This document shows, piece by piece, positions 1 through 8,259 of a stretch of DNA of 64,000 nt; the first letter of the stretch is position 1; every line of letters starts with the position of its first letter. The translations under genes were made by a program, and so were the position numbers. Below the pieces are notes generated by a model that was given only the letters and a program-made list of their open reading frames with translations, did no database searches and was not told where the DNA came from. The stretch comes from Bacteroidota bacterium (lineage in GTDB: Bacteria > Bacteroidota > Bacteroidia > Chitinophagales > Chitinophagaceae): the NCBI GenBank assembly GCA_029555415.1, contig JAKPSI010000033.1, positions 1-64,000 on the forward strand. The letters are read 5' to 3'.

Positions 1-1
1 T

Positions 2-1306
2 CTTTCTGTTACCCGCGATACGCTGAAAGCGAAATGGAAGGCGGAAAAAGAACTGGTGGAAAAAGTACAGAACGCCAAAGCCGAGATCGAAAGCCTGAAA
101 CAACAGGCGGAGCGCGCCGAGCGAGAAGGGGATTATGGTAAAGTGGCTGAGATCCGTTACGGTAAAGTGAAAGAACAGGAAGCGCTGATCACGGATCTGA
201 CGAAACAGATCGAAGAGAGCGGCGAGAAAAGATTACTGAAAGAAGAAGTGGACGCGGAAGATATTGCGGAAAGCGTTGCAAAAGCGACAGGTATCCCGGT
301 CACCAAGATGCTGCAGAGCGATAAAGAGAAATTGCTGAAACTGGAAGATCACCTGCATGAAAGGGTGGTGGGACAGGAAGAAGCGATCACCGCGGTGGCG
401 GATGCCATCCGACGCAGTCGCGCCGGTTTACAGGATCCGAAGAAACCGATCGGTTCCTTCATCTTCCTGGGTACGACCGGTGTGGGTAAGACCGAACTCG
501 CGAAAGCATTGGCGGAATACCTCTTTGATGACGAGAGCATGATGACGCGTATCGACATGAGTGAATACCAGGAGAAACATACTGTTTCAAGACTGGTCGG
601 TGCACCTCCGGGCTATGTAGGCTATGATGAAGGGGGGCAGCTGACCGAATCCGTCCGCCGTAAACCTTACAGTGTCGTGTTGCTGGATGAGATCGAGAAA
701 GCGCACCCGGATGTGTGGAACGTATTGCTGCAGGTACTGGATGACGGTCGCCTGACCGATAACAAAGGCCGTGTGGTGAATTTCAAGAATACGATCATCA
801 TCATGACCAGCAATATCGGCAGTCACCTGATCATGGACGCCTTCGAAGGCATCAAAGAAAAAGATATCGAATCCGCTGCGGAAAAAGCGAAAGTGGAAGT
901 GATGAATCTGCTGCGGCAGACCATCCGCCCCGAATTCCTGAACCGTGTGGATGAGATCATCATGTTCCAGCCCTTGCTGAAAAAAGAGATCCTGGGTATC
1001 GTAAAGATCCAGCTGGGAACGCTGAAGAAACTGGTTGCTGAAAGCGGCATCGATCTCCAGTTCAGTGATTACGCGCTGGAATTCCTGGCCGAACAGGGCT
1101 TTGATCCTCAATTCGGCGCCCGTCCGTTGAAACGACTGATCCAGAAAGAGATCGTGAACCAGTTATCCAAACGGATCCTGGCCGGTGATATCGATAAGAC
1201 CAAACCGGTACTGGTGGATGTTTTTGATAATACGGTGGTGTTCAGGAATGAGCAGATCCCGTCGAATGGGAATGGAAAGGTGAAGGAGAAGAAAGTGAAC
1301 TCATGA
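2..1306 (+). CDS. clpB: ATP-dependent chaperone ClpB, C-terminal part (5' end outside window)
   Basis: This is the disaggregase of the Hsp100 family, which with DnaK pulls proteins out of aggregates. The open frame runs in from the window edge, so about 434 C-terminal residues are visible, roughly half of the usual 860. Seen in order are the end of the coiled-coil middle domain (charged helix, [17 protein letters not shown]), the second AAA+ domain with Walker A (TTGVGKTEL), Walker B ([15 protein letters not shown]), the pore loop region ([17 protein letters not shown]) and the sensor-2 motif ([11 protein letters not shown]). Walker A reads GTTGVGKT rather than the common GPTGVGKT, a mild variant. 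A clear terminator follows. Identification is secure. Confidence 0.96.
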   Translation, partial: LSVTRDTLKAKWKAEKELVEKVQNAKAEIESLKQQAERAEREGDYGKVAEIRYGKVKEQEALITDLTKQIEESGEKRLLKEEVDAEDIAESVAKATGIPVTKMLQSDKEKLLKLEDHLHERVVGQEEAITAVADAIRRSRAGLQDPKKPIGSFIFLGTTGVGKTELAKALAEYLFDDESMMTRIDMSEYQEKHTVSRLVGAPPGYVGYDEGGQLTESVRRKPYSVVLLDEIEKAHPDVWNVLLQVLDDGRLTDNKGRVVNFKNTIIIMTSNIGSHLIMDAFEGIKEKDIESAAEKAKVEVMNLLRQTIRPEFLNRVDEIIMFQPLLKKEILGIVKIQLGTLKKLVAESGIDLQFSDYALEFLAEQGFDPQFGARPLKRLIQKEIVNQLSKRILAGDIDKTKPVLVDVFDNTVVFRNEQIPSNGNGKVKEKKVNS

Positions 1307-1310
1307 TATT

Positions 1311-1340
1311 TAAGCCCGGCGGTTAACGTTGGGCTTTTTT
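1311..1340 (+). terminator. Rho-independent terminator of clpB
   Basis: An AAGCCC...GGGCTT stem followed by a run of six T residues starts 4 bp after the clpB stop codon. Confidence 0.85.
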
Positions 1341-1370
1341 ATTTATTTCAAAGTTGCGTTCATATTGGAA

Positions 1371-1403
1371 TAAGCTGCAAGTGTTAAGCTACAAGCTGCA
1401 AGG
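1371..1403. repeat. AGCTGCAAGCT-type degenerate word repeat
   Basis: Three or four imperfect copies of AAGCTRCAAG follow one another in the gap after clpB. The same word recurs near 30446, 30529 and 40192. Confidence 0.7.
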
Positions 1404-1465
1404 CCATTCTAAGTTCACTGCCTGCTACCTCTTATCTATTAAGTTTTACCTGGTAGTTCATATCT

Positions 1466-1538
1466 GCTCTCCATTATCCACTCTCAACTATCAACTATCC
1501 ACTCTCCACTATCCACTCTCCACTATCATCTATCAACA
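1466..1538. repeat. Tandem CACTATCCACTCTC word repeat
   Basis: An approximately 7-bp word (CACTATC / CACTCTC) is repeated about ten times with small changes. It ends next to the stop codon of the convergent PDZ gene. It is a low-complexity repeat with no sign of coding. Confidence 0.8.
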
Positions 1539-1540
1539 GA

Positions 1541-2977
1541 TCATTCGTCTTGATTTTGATAAAATAACTCCACGAAATATTCTCTGTTGTTCTTCAACAA
1601 CACTACTCCTAATCCCATTTTGTAGGATTTCCCATCGTCTTCTGTCGCAGTGAAGGTGAGTACATAACTGTCTTCCGGTTTAAGGCTTATGTATTGTTTC
1701 AAAGTGAATTCACCGGCTGTGGGATGATCCATACTCAGGATGTATGCCATCATGAGCCCTTTGACGTAAGTGAAGAGCTTACGGGCCTTTAGGCTGTCTT
1801 TTGTTGTATAGGTATCCCAGCTCAGACTGATCGCTTGCTCGTTTTTGCTTGTAAGATAAGTGTCATATAGCCCGGATACGAATCCGGCAAGGCCATACGG
1901 GTTCATTTTATTCTGATTGGTTATTTGCTGCGCGTCACCAAGATACATGTGCGCTACTTTCATCATTTTCCGCATATCATACAGGGAAGCTATTGTGAGG
2001 TCAGGGTTTTTATTCATTTTATCTATCTGGGGCATGAATTCATCGTAACGTTCAGAGCCATGCAGCTTTGCGCGTTTTGCCCAGTATGCTGCCAGCACCG
2101 GATCGTTGGGATATCCGGATATACGGTCAATGATATTTTCGGTCACAACTTCCTGTGCGTACAGATCGCCTGCTTCTGCGGCTGCATATAACCACATGTC
2201 TGCGGGGCTGATGACATTGTATTCAGCAAAGCGGGGAAATAAATTACAATTCCTGTCATAAAGCCGGGCCATCAGCGTATAAGCCTTTGGGTAACCTTCC
2301 TGTACCAGGGGGTCCAGATAACTATGCGCGAGATCCGCATTGGCTGTGGCTTTCAGGGCATTGATCATGTCACGGTTCCCTGGTTCGTCGGGGTGCTGAT
2401 CCATACCGCTGTATACAATATAGTATCCACTATAGATGGAAGCAAGCAGTATGCATGCTTCTGAAGAGCCTTTCGCTTTTTTAAGCCAATAGATCGCTGC
2501 ATTCAGATCCTTCCGCGCCAGCGCTTCTTTGCCGCGGGTGGTGTTACCGGTCACGGTGTCAAAATCATATAATTCTCTGGTCAGGACAATGGTCTTCTCA
2601 GTATAAAGTGGCGGCACTGCCACACTGAGTGAAACGGATGTTCCGGTTTCGCCGGAAAGCATACTGGCGATCTCTGTCAGCGGTTTATTCCAGAGGGGTT
2701 TATTGTCTATGGCAGTGATCTGCATGCCGGCACGCAGTCCGCCTTTTTCTGCTGGTGAGTTGGGTAGTATATGAACCACTTTTGCAAAGGTGAATTCCGG
2801 GTCACGCGTATCCAGTATGTATTCAAATGCAAGTCTTCCGGGTTGAGGGGAGATGCGCTTATTCGGAACTGTTGCAGGGACAGGATCTTGCGCGGAACTC
2901 AAATGAGTTAAAGTAAGCAGGAACAGCGAAAGGATCATATATAAGGCAGCACGTGACCGCAGATAGACAATGTTCAT
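1541..2977 (-). CDS. Secreted PDZ-domain protein with Sel1/TPR-like helical repeats
   Basis: The 478-residue product begins with a hydrophobic signal peptide (about residues 10-29, ending LSSAQ), so it is exported. Residues 50-135 form a PDZ domain, with the loop NSPAEKGGLRAGMQITAIDN and the downstream strand typical of PDZ modules. The remainder is helical, with Sel1-like stretches (AIYWLKKAKGSSEACILLAS, AYTLMARLYD). PDZ plus Sel1 repeats suggests a periplasmic protein-binding scaffold, but no catalytic domain is visible and the exact role is unknown. It is a single gene convergent with clpB. Confidence 0.8.
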   Translation of the reverse strand: MNIVYLRSRAALYMILSLFLLTLTHLSSAQDPVPATVPNKRISPQPGRLAFEYILDTRDPEFTFAKVVHILPNSPAEKGGLRAGMQITAIDNKPLWNKPLTEIASMLSGETGTSVSLSVAVPPLYTEKTIVLTRELYDFDTVTGNTTRGKEALARKDLNAAIYWLKKAKGSSEACILLASIYSGYYIVYSGMDQHPDEPGNRDMINALKATANADLAHSYLDPLVQEGYPKAYTLMARLYDRNCNLFPRFAEYNVISPADMWLYAAAEAGDLYAQEVVTENIIDRISGYPNDPVLAAYWAKRAKLHGSERYDEFMPQIDKMNKNPDLTIASLYDMRKMMKVAHMYLGDAQQITNQNKMNPYGLAGFVSGLYDTYLTSKNEQAISLSWDTYTTKDSLKARKLFTYVKGLMMAYILSMDHPTAGEFTLKQYISLKPEDSYVLTFTATEDDGKSYKMGLGVVLLKNNREYFVELFYQNQDE

Positions 2978-3053
2978 GATATGGGAGGATTTATAATATG
3001 CAAATCAACCGAAATCAGACCGGGTTATCAATACTCCCGGGGTAGTATCAATC

Positions 3054-3785
3054 TTATTTAAATACCCCTAAAAGGTAGTTGATCGTATTGCTGGAATTAT
3101 GCAGGAACACGGCAGGCCAGATATTGCCGGTGGCTTCGGTTACTAACCCCCAGATCAGTCCACTGATCAGCGGACCGGTCATTTGTCCAAAATGAAAATA
3201 GATATGCAGGTTATTGGTTTCAACGCCATGTACGATCCCGAAAAGGATAGAAGTCAGGATTAGCGCTGGTCCGAAATGGAGTTTGCCAATGCGGAAGGGA
3301 CGTCCGAAATACTGATTGAGGGTGAGCAGGAATAAACCCCGGAACCAGGGCTCTTCTTCCAGTCCGGGCATCGTAGCCTGATACGCGATCGTTTCAGCTG
3401 AATAATGATCGGGCAGGGGGCCTTTGTATTCCAGGTAGCGGTTGACCGCGTAATAGGCCAGCGCAATGCCAAAGAATATCCACCAGTTCTTTTTGAATGA
3501 AAAGGAGAGTCCGCTGTCTTTCCAGGAGATGCCGGATAGCCTGACACAGACCAGCATCGCGAGGATACTGGCGATCTTGCCTGTCCAGTTCCAGCGCGCT
3601 CCGGGGATGCCTATGAATTTAGGTGTGCCGGCCAGAAAAAGGATACTGATCATCACAAAAAGCATGAAGAGCAGGAGTGGCCGGATATTTTTAGGTTTAA
3701 AGATCAGGATGAACAAAACGATGAAAGGAGCCAGCATGGCGAGGTACAGCAGGCCGAGCAGTAAGGTGTCACCGATCTTTATCAT
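3054..3785 (-). CDS. CPBP-family (CAAX/Abi) intramembrane metalloprotease
   Basis: This 243-residue polytopic membrane protein has about six hydrophobic segments. It shows the conserved family motifs in order: the EExxxR motif (LEEEPWFRG, about residue 142), the second motif FGIVHG with its histidine, and the final HNSSN near the C-terminus. The glutamates and histidines are expected to bind zinc. Family members cleave prenylated or other membrane proteins, or act in bacteriocin immunity, but the substrate here cannot be told from sequence. It stands alone, divergent from the alcohol dehydrogenase. Confidence 0.85.
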   Translation of the reverse strand: MIKIGDTLLLGLLYLAMLAPFIVLFILIFKPKNIRPLLLFMLFVMISILFLAGTPKFIGIPGARWNWTGKIASILAMLVCVRLSGISWKDSGLSFSFKKNWWIFFGIALAYYAVNRYLEYKGPLPDHYSAETIAYQATMPGLEEEPWFRGLFLLTLNQYFGRPFRIGKLHFGPALILTSILFGIVHGVETNNLHIYFHFGQMTGPLISGLIWGLVTEATGNIWPAVFLHNSSNTINYLLGVFK

Positions 3786-3917
3786 TTTTCAATTTAATTA
3801 AAAAATGACAGCATATATGAAGTTTATGTGAACGGCAAACTATTTGAACCTTTGAACGGCCATTGCGTTATTTTTACTTTCCAACCTTTATTCCTTTATT
3901 TATTAAATACTGAAACA

Positions 3918-4958
3918 ATGTCAACAAAAGCTTTTGCAGCCTTCAGTGCTACGGAACCGCTGCGTGATCATACCATCACCCGGCGTGAACCCGGTGCACA
4001 CGATGTGGAGATCGAGATCCTGTATTGTGGTGTTTGCCACAGTGATATCCACCAGGTGCGCAACGAATGGCATAACGCCATGTATCCGATGGTACCCGGG
4101 CATGAGATCGTAGGACGTATCACGCGCGTAGGTGCACATGTAAAGAAATTCAAAGCCGGGGATCTGGCCGGTGTGGGTTGTCTGGTGGATAGTTGCCGGG
4201 AATGTGATGCCTGCAAGAAAGACCTCGAGCAATTCTGCCCCACTTCTGTTGGAACTTATAATGCCAAAGAACGTGATGGTAAAACGATCACTTATGGTGG
4301 TTATTCCACATCCATTGTTGTGGACGAAGCCTTTACCCTGAAAGTGAGTGATAAACTGCCACTGGATGCAGTGGCGCCGTTGCTTTGCGCTGGGATCACT
4401 ACCTACTCACCGTTGCGTCACTGGAAAGTGAGTAAAGGTCAGAAAGTGGGTATCCTGGGTTTGGGTGGCCTCGGACATATGGGAGTTAAATTCGCTTCAT
4501 CATTCGGCGCGGAGGTCACGATGCTGAGTCATTCTGCGTCCAAGGAAGCCGATGCACGCCGTCTGGGTGCGCATCATTTCGCATTGTGCAGTGATCCTGC
4601 TGTCATGAAAAGTCTGGCCGGAACATTCGATTTCATCCTTGACACGGTTTCCGCTCCGCATGATTACAACGCGTATCTCGGATTGTTGGCGGTGGATGGC
4701 AAGATGGTATGTGTGGGTGCTCCTCCGGAGCCAGCACAGGTTGCAGCTTTCAACCTGATCTTCGGGCGCAAGACACTGGCAGGTTCCCTGATCGGCGGTA
4801 TCGCTGAAACACAGGAAATGCTGGATTATTGCGCTGAACATAGTATCGTATCCGATATCGAACTGATCCCGATCCAGCAGATCAATGAAGCCTATGATCG
4901 CATCCTGAAAAGCGATGTGAAATACAGATTCGTTATCGATATGCAATCGTTGAAATAA
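3918..4958 (+). CDS. Zinc-dependent NAD(P) alcohol dehydrogenase (YahK/CAD-like)
   Basis: The product is a cytosolic medium-chain dehydrogenase of 346 residues that likely reduces aldehydes with NADPH. The ATG at 3918 is preferred over an in-frame codon 90 bp upstream because MSTKAFAAF aligns with the family N-terminus. Catalytic zinc ligands lie in CGVCHSD and GHEIVG. The structural zinc site is CRECDACKKDLEQFC, and the Rossmann motif is GLGGLGHMG. The arrangement matches the YahK / cinnamyl-alcohol-dehydrogenase-like group. The physiological substrate is not evident, and the neighbours give no pathway clue. Confidence 0.9.
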   Translation: MSTKAFAAFSATEPLRDHTITRREPGAHDVEIEILYCGVCHSDIHQVRNEWHNAMYPMVPGHEIVGRITRVGAHVKKFKAGDLAGVGCLVDSCRECDACKKDLEQFCPTSVGTYNAKERDGKTITYGGYSTSIVVDEAFTLKVSDKLPLDAVAPLLCAGITTYSPLRHWKVSKGQKVGILGLGGLGHMGVKFASSFGAEVTMLSHSASKEADARRLGAHHFALCSDPAVMKSLAGTFDFILDTVSAPHDYNAYLGLLAVDGKMVCVGAPPEPAQVAAFNLIFGRKTLAGSLIGGIAETQEMLDYCAEHSIVSDIELIPIQQINEAYDRILKSDVKYRFVIDMQSLK

Positions 4959-4975
4959 CCGTTGTTCGAACCCTC

Positions 4976-5000
4976 ATTCTATCGCCAATGGTGATAGAAT
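4976..5000. repeat. REP-like palindrome, type A, beside RAYT
   Basis: ATTCTATCGCC and GGTGATAGAAT pair around the 3-nt loop AAT, with one G-T pair. A relative occurs at 6497-6516 on the far side of the tandem array, and a degenerate one at 5722-5736. Confidence 0.75.
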
Positions 5001-5002
5001 AT

Positions 5003-5036
5003 ACATGCGGGACTACAAGTCCCGCATGTTCTTTTT
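5003..5036. terminator. REP-like palindrome, type B, acting as bidirectional terminator
   Basis: A perfect 12-bp stem (ACATGCGGGACT) with a 3-nt loop (ACA) is followed by TTCTTTTT on the plus strand. It starts 44 bp after the dehydrogenase stop and ends next to the convergent RAYT stop. A near-identical copy lies at 6520-6544. Confidence 0.75.
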
Positions 5037-5592
5037 AAAACAACGGGTCGATTTTCAGGAGGCCCTTCTTTCCTGTATAATTTTGTGCACTGCTATAAAC
5101 ATATTTTTCAGGTTCAGTTATCAATCCCGCACGTACTGGATTTAAGTGGATATAGTCAAGCTTCTGCCGGTAAAAGGATTCAGTTTGGATCTCTTCAGGA
5201 TGATTATCTCCTGTCCATACTTTGAATTCTTTGTTGCCATTATTCCTTTTGCCATGAAACCGGAAAAGATGCAATAACCAGTCACGTCTGCTCTCATTTT
5301 CTGATTGTATAGTACTGATGATCGCCTTACTGGTAAAGGACTTGAAGTCCCTGACCATATCGCTCAGGGCGTACGTTCTTGTGGTCCAGATCACGTGGAT
5401 GTGGTTGGACATGATCACATAGCCGCTGATCTTCAGCCCCTTATTTTCCTGACAAAACCTGAGACTTTCAATGATCAGCTTCCGGTAGCAGTCTCTTGAA
5501 AAAACATCGATCCAGCCTACTATTGTGAAAGTCAGGAAATGAGGTGCTGACTGATTTCGGATCTTATATCCATCTGCATATTCGTAGCTCAT
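5035..5592 (-). mobile_element. REP-associated tyrosine transposase (RAYT, Y1 HUH family), coding sequence
   Basis: The product of 185 residues belongs to the Y1 transposase superfamily, single-strand DNA nucleases related to IS200/IS605 TnpA but domesticated to act on REP palindromes. Seen are the HUH metal motif in VIMSNHIHVIW and the C-terminal block YRQKLDYIHLNPVRAGLI, which carries the expected catalytic tyrosine. The N-terminal LTFTIVGWIDVF block is also typical. The ATG at 5592 is chosen over a codon 33 bp upstream because MSYEYADGYKIRNQ fits the family start. The gene is intact and flanked by the hairpins at 4976-5029 and 5690-5736, as expected of a RAYT locus. The protein is likely functional, although its activity is inferred. 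Confidence 0.88.
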
Positions 5593-5689
5593 TTTTAGTG
5601 GCAAAATAGCATACCCAGGGGCCACACGTTCAGTATTATAACGGTAAGCTCCGGGAAAAAAAACACTAAAAAGGGTTGCTACTGGATAG

Positions 5690-5712
5690 CTGCGAAACTT
5701 TTAGTTTCGCAG
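5690..5712. repeat. REP-like palindrome, type D
   Basis: CTGCGAAACT and AGTTTCGCAG form a perfect 10-bp stem with the 3-nt loop TTT. It lies about 100 bp upstream of the RAYT start. The core CGAAACT matches the pattern CGRRRCY-N3-RGYYYCG shared with the other hairpins here. Confidence 0.75.
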
Positions 5713-5721
5713 GTTTATTCT

Positions 5722-5736
5722 ATCGGCTTTGCCGAT
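5722..5736. repeat. Short palindrome ATCGGC-TTT-GCCGAT
   Basis: A 6-bp stem with a 3-nt loop, preceded by TATTCT. It mirrors the type A hairpin at 6497-6511 (ATCGCC-AAA-GGCGAT followed by AGAAT), so the two look like inverted boundary copies. Confidence 0.6.
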
Positions 5737-5759
5737 CAGGATAATGAATTATGAATGTT

Positions 5760-5782
5760 CTTCGAAACCTCTGGTTTCGAAG
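5760..5782. repeat. Left boundary hairpin of the tandem array (type C)
   Basis: CTTCGAAACC and GGTTTCGAAG form a perfect 10-bp stem with the 3-nt loop TCT. The right arm is also the first ten bases of array unit 1. Confidence 0.75.
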
Positions 5783-6449
5783 CCAATGCTGAAAGTAAAT
5801 GGGGGTTTGAACCGGGCAGCCTATTGGAGTTTCAGATTTTGATTCAAAGAATAAAAGAAGAGCTGTTGTTTTGATGACGTTTCTTAAAATCATAGAAGCC
5901 GGATGGAGATGGATTTTCACGTTTTCAAAGAACGTTATTGTGGCTTCGAAGCCAGTGCTGAAAGTAAATAGGGATTTGAACCGGGCAGCCTATTGTAGTT
6001 TCGGATTTTGATTCAAAGAATAAAAGAAGAGCTGTTGTTTTGATGACGTTTCTTAAAATCATAGAAGCCGGATGGAGATGGATTTTCACGTTTTCAAAGA
6101 ACGTTAATATGGTTTCGAAGCCAGTGCTGAAAGTAAAGGGGGATTTAAACCGGGCAGCCTATTGTAGTTTCAGATTTTGATTCAAAGAATAAAAGAAGAG
6201 CTGTTGTTTTGATGACGTTTCTTAAAATCAAAGAAACCGGATGGAGATGGATTTTCACGTTTTCAAAGAACGTTAATATGGTTTCGAAGCCAGTGCTGAA
6301 AGTAAAGTGGGATTTGAACCGGGCAGCCTATAGTAGTTTCAGATTTTGATTCAAAGAATAAAAGAAGAGCTGTTGTTTTGATGACGTTTTTTTAAAATCA
6401 TAGAAGCCGGATGGAGATGGATTCTCACGTTTTCAAAGAACGTTATTGT
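5773..6449. repeat. Four-copy tandem array of 169-170 bp units
   Basis: Units start at 5773, 5942, 6111 and 6280, with periods of 169, 169, 169 and 170 bp. They differ by only a few bases, the last having one extra T. Each unit begins GGYTTCGAAGCC and ends CAAAGAACGTTA plus about five bases. No unit contains a convincing gene, and the short open frames are broken or inconsistent between units. The array sits directly upstream of the RAYT gene, inside its hairpins. High identity suggests recent amplification or gene conversion. The function is unknown. Confidence 0.92.
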
Positions 6450-6451
6450 GG

Positions 6452-6474
6452 CTTCGAAGCTGGAAGCTTCGAAG
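6452..6474. repeat. Right boundary hairpin of the tandem array (type C')
   Basis: CTTCGAAGCT and AGCTTCGAAG form a perfect 10-bp stem with the 3-nt loop GGA. With its flank GAAC it is the inverted counterpart of the left boundary (GTTC plus hairpin), so the array has inverted hairpin ends. Confidence 0.75.
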
Positions 6475-6496
6475 AACAAATTGAACATCTGATCAG

Positions 6497-6562
6497 ATCG
6501 CCAAAGGCGATAGAATACTCATGCGGGACTGCAAGTCCCGCATGTCACTACAAGTCCCGCAT
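6497..6562. repeat. Type A and type B REP-like palindromes right of the array
   Basis: ATCGCC-AAA-GGCGAT (6497-6511) is followed by CATGCGGGACT-GCA-AGTCCCGCATG (6520-6544), then by an extra half-copy ACAAGTCCCGCAT ending at 6562. The A-B pair has the same order and spacing as at 4976-5029 downstream of the RAYT gene. Confidence 0.75.
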
Positions 6563-6574
6563 AACACATAACAC

Positions 6575-6599
6575 AAAAGGCGCCCACCGGGCGCCTTTT
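6575..6599 (-). terminator. Terminator downstream of the 133-residue secreted protein gene
   Basis: AAAAGGCGCCC-ACC-GGGCGCCTTTT is a perfect 11-bp stem with T/A runs on both sides. It serves the minus-strand gene ending at 6623. Confidence 0.85.
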
Positions 6600-6622
6600 G
6601 CTTTGCTTGTTTTTCAGTACAA

Positions 6623-7024
6623 TTATTTCAGTTTGTTGACCAGCAGGTCATCAACCGGGCGGGGGCAGTTCAGGATCTCGTAAACTTCCTTCTTGGTCTT
6701 TGATGAGCTGATCTCAACGATCAGGGACTCAACCGGAATGTCATCCGTTGTGACCAGGAACTTACGGGTGATGTTCGTACCACTCACCTTTCCGGAGTAC
6801 AGCTGATTGCCATAAGCATCGCTGATGCGGATCGTATACTCAGCAGCTTCCTTGTTATTCAGGCTTACCATGAATAAAGGCTGATGCTGAATATTGCTGA
6901 TCAGAGTAAATTCTACTCCGGTTTTGTCGGGAACTCCGCTAGCGTGTGCAGAAGTGGTTACTGCCAGTCCGGCCATCACAAAAGCGATTACAATTGCACT
7001 GATTTTTTTCATCTCTGTTTTCAT
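6623..7024 (-). CDS. Hypothetical small secreted protein
   Basis: The 133-residue product has a signal peptide (about residues 6-28, ending TSAHASG) and a mature part of about 105 residues rich in beta strand, resembling an Ig-like or extracellular sandwich fold (YTIRISDAYGNQLYSGKVSG). A second ATG at 7012 would give 129 residues. I do not recognise a named family. Proteins of this size and pattern are common in Chitinophagaceae, but no function is assigned. It is monocistronic with its own terminator. Confidence 0.75.
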   Translation of the reverse strand: MKTEMKKISAIVIAFVMAGLAVTTSAHASGVPDKTGVEFTLISNIQHQPLFMVSLNNKEAAEYTIRISDAYGNQLYSGKVSGTNITRKFLVTTDDIPVESLIVEISSSKTKKEVYEILNCPRPVDDLLVNKLK

Positions 7025-7620
7025 AATTGGAATGTTTAGGTTAACTAAAAATTTTTACTCAAAAAGTTCATGGAGGCAATCGGGGCAAAACAATCGTGGG
7101 GTTGGCAAGGGAGGCAGCGATCGGAGTAGTGGGCAGCCCTGGGGGCTTTTCCGGCGGCCGTTCGACCGCCTTTGTGAATACAAAACTATACCCGCAGCAC
7201 CCACCATACAAATCAACTTTAAAGCCGTTCGGGTATCGCCAATAGACCAGGTCTTCAACTAAGTTGCTGATAGACAGTATCATAAGAATCAACCCTGCTA
7301 TGACGCCCAAGGCCGATTAAAGGACTTCAATCTCCTTTAAAATAAGTCCGGAAGGGCTCCTGTCAGACCCAAACCGGACATTCTGATCAGCATAATGACA
7401 TTCCGGCAGCAAAAAATGGGATGCATGCTATTGATATTCAATGTGATAGAGCCTGTTAGCAAATTGGCCTTTTCTTTGGGAGGTAGGGAATAAAAATATA
7501 TATATCTTCAGCCGGTTCCGATGCCCGCAAGGCATGGATCTTAGCCAACCAAAGCATGTCTCGGGTTGTTATATAAGGCAGGAACCAACAGATAGCAAGC
7601 ATTAAAAAGGAACAGTACTT
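7025..7620. other. 596-bp intergenic stretch with no convincing gene
   Basis: The stretch holds a minus-strand open frame at 7068-7310 starting with TTG (80 residues, first half hydrophobic, Pro-rich tail), which I do not consider proven. It also holds an imperfect GC-rich palindrome near 7150-7170 and a GGACTT...AAGTCC inverted pair near 7324-7351. An AT-rich segment (ATATATATCTTC, about 7497-7508) could belong to the promoter of the downstream DsbA-like gene. Confidence 0.5.
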
Positions 7621-8190
7621 ATGGCATTTAAAAAAGATGATGTAATCATTATCGAACCCAGAGAGATTTTTGTAGGAAAAAAAGACGCACCTGTAACACT
7701 GATGGAATTCGGTGAATATGAGAATGAGGATTGTGCAAAAGCAAACGAGATCGTAAAACAGTTACTGGAAGAATATGAAGGAAAGATCCGATTCAATTTC
7801 CGTCACTTTCCCCTTACATTGATCCACCAGCGCAGCCTCAAAGCCAGCGAATCAGCAGTTGCAGCCGCCCAGGAAGGTAAATTCTGGGAAATGCACAACG
7901 TGCTTTTCAGTAATCGTCGTAACCTCGGCACCACCAGCCTGAAACTCCACTCCAAAGAAGCAGGCGTCAAGAACAAAAAATTCCTTGATGATCTCGTGAA
8001 TGGCGTTTACGGATGGCAGGTTCAGGATGACCTGAAAGAAGGGATCGACCGTGGCGTGAAAGATCTTCCCGCATTCTTCGTGAATGGTGAACCTTTCAAA
8101 GGCAAACCCACTTTCGAGAACCTCAGTAAAATGATCGATACCGCATTACGAAAAGCAAAACGCAAACCCGCAGCCAAACAAAGGGCTTAA
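7621..8190 (+). CDS. DsbA-like thioredoxin-fold protein lacking the first active-site cysteine
   Basis: This 189-residue thioredoxin-4/DsbA-family protein has no signal peptide, so it is probably cytosolic. The N-terminal strand APVTLMEFGEYENEDCAKA aligns with the usual FGDFECPFC active site, but the first cysteine is replaced (NEDC), leaving one cysteine. The helical insertion (WEMHNVLFSNRRNL) and the cis-proline loop (DLPAFFVNG) are kept. Without a CxxC pair, a normal disulfide oxidase role is unlikely. A peroxidase-like, glutathione-linked or binding role is possible but unproven. It is a single gene with its own terminator. Confidence 0.85.
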   Translation: MAFKKDDVIIIEPREIFVGKKDAPVTLMEFGEYENEDCAKANEIVKQLLEEYEGKIRFNFRHFPLTLIHQRSLKASESAVAAAQEGKFWEMHNVLFSNRRNLGTTSLKLHSKEAGVKNKKFLDDLVNGVYGWQVQDDLKEGIDRGVKDLPAFFVNGEPFKGKPTFENLSKMIDTALRKAKRKPAAKQRA

Positions 8191-8210
8191 GGTCTTACAT
8201 TGAATATACT

Positions 8211-8245
8211 ATCCCGTCCGCCTCAGGCGCGACGGGATTTTTTTT
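8211..8245 (+). terminator. Rho-independent terminator of the DsbA-like gene
   Basis: The ATCCCGTC...GACGGGAT stem encloses an inner GCC...GGC pair and is followed by at least seven T residues. Confidence 0.88.
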
Positions 8246-8259
8246 GGTACCTTACGTCC

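Noticed and set aside
1354-1653. 99-residue plus-strand frame after clpB
   Set aside because: Encoded by low-complexity CACTATC repeats and antisense to the PDZ gene.
5801-5817. tRNA-like T-loop word GGTTTGAACC within each array unit
   Set aside because: No acceptor stem, D arm or anticodon arm can be fitted around it.
5720-5920. 66-residue minus-strand open frame in the array
   Set aside because: Not preserved in the other units and crosses hairpin boundaries.
5773-6449. CRISPR array
   Set aside because: The units are 169-170 bp and nearly identical along their whole length. There is no short repeat / unique spacer alternation and no cas gene.
6411-6683. 90-residue plus-strand open frame
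   Set aside because: Runs through array end, REP hairpins, a terminator and into the antisense of a real gene.
7068-7310. 80-residue minus-strand frame with TTG start
   Set aside because: Weak start, Pro-rich random tail and no recognisable domain. Noted only as a possibility in the intergenic entry.
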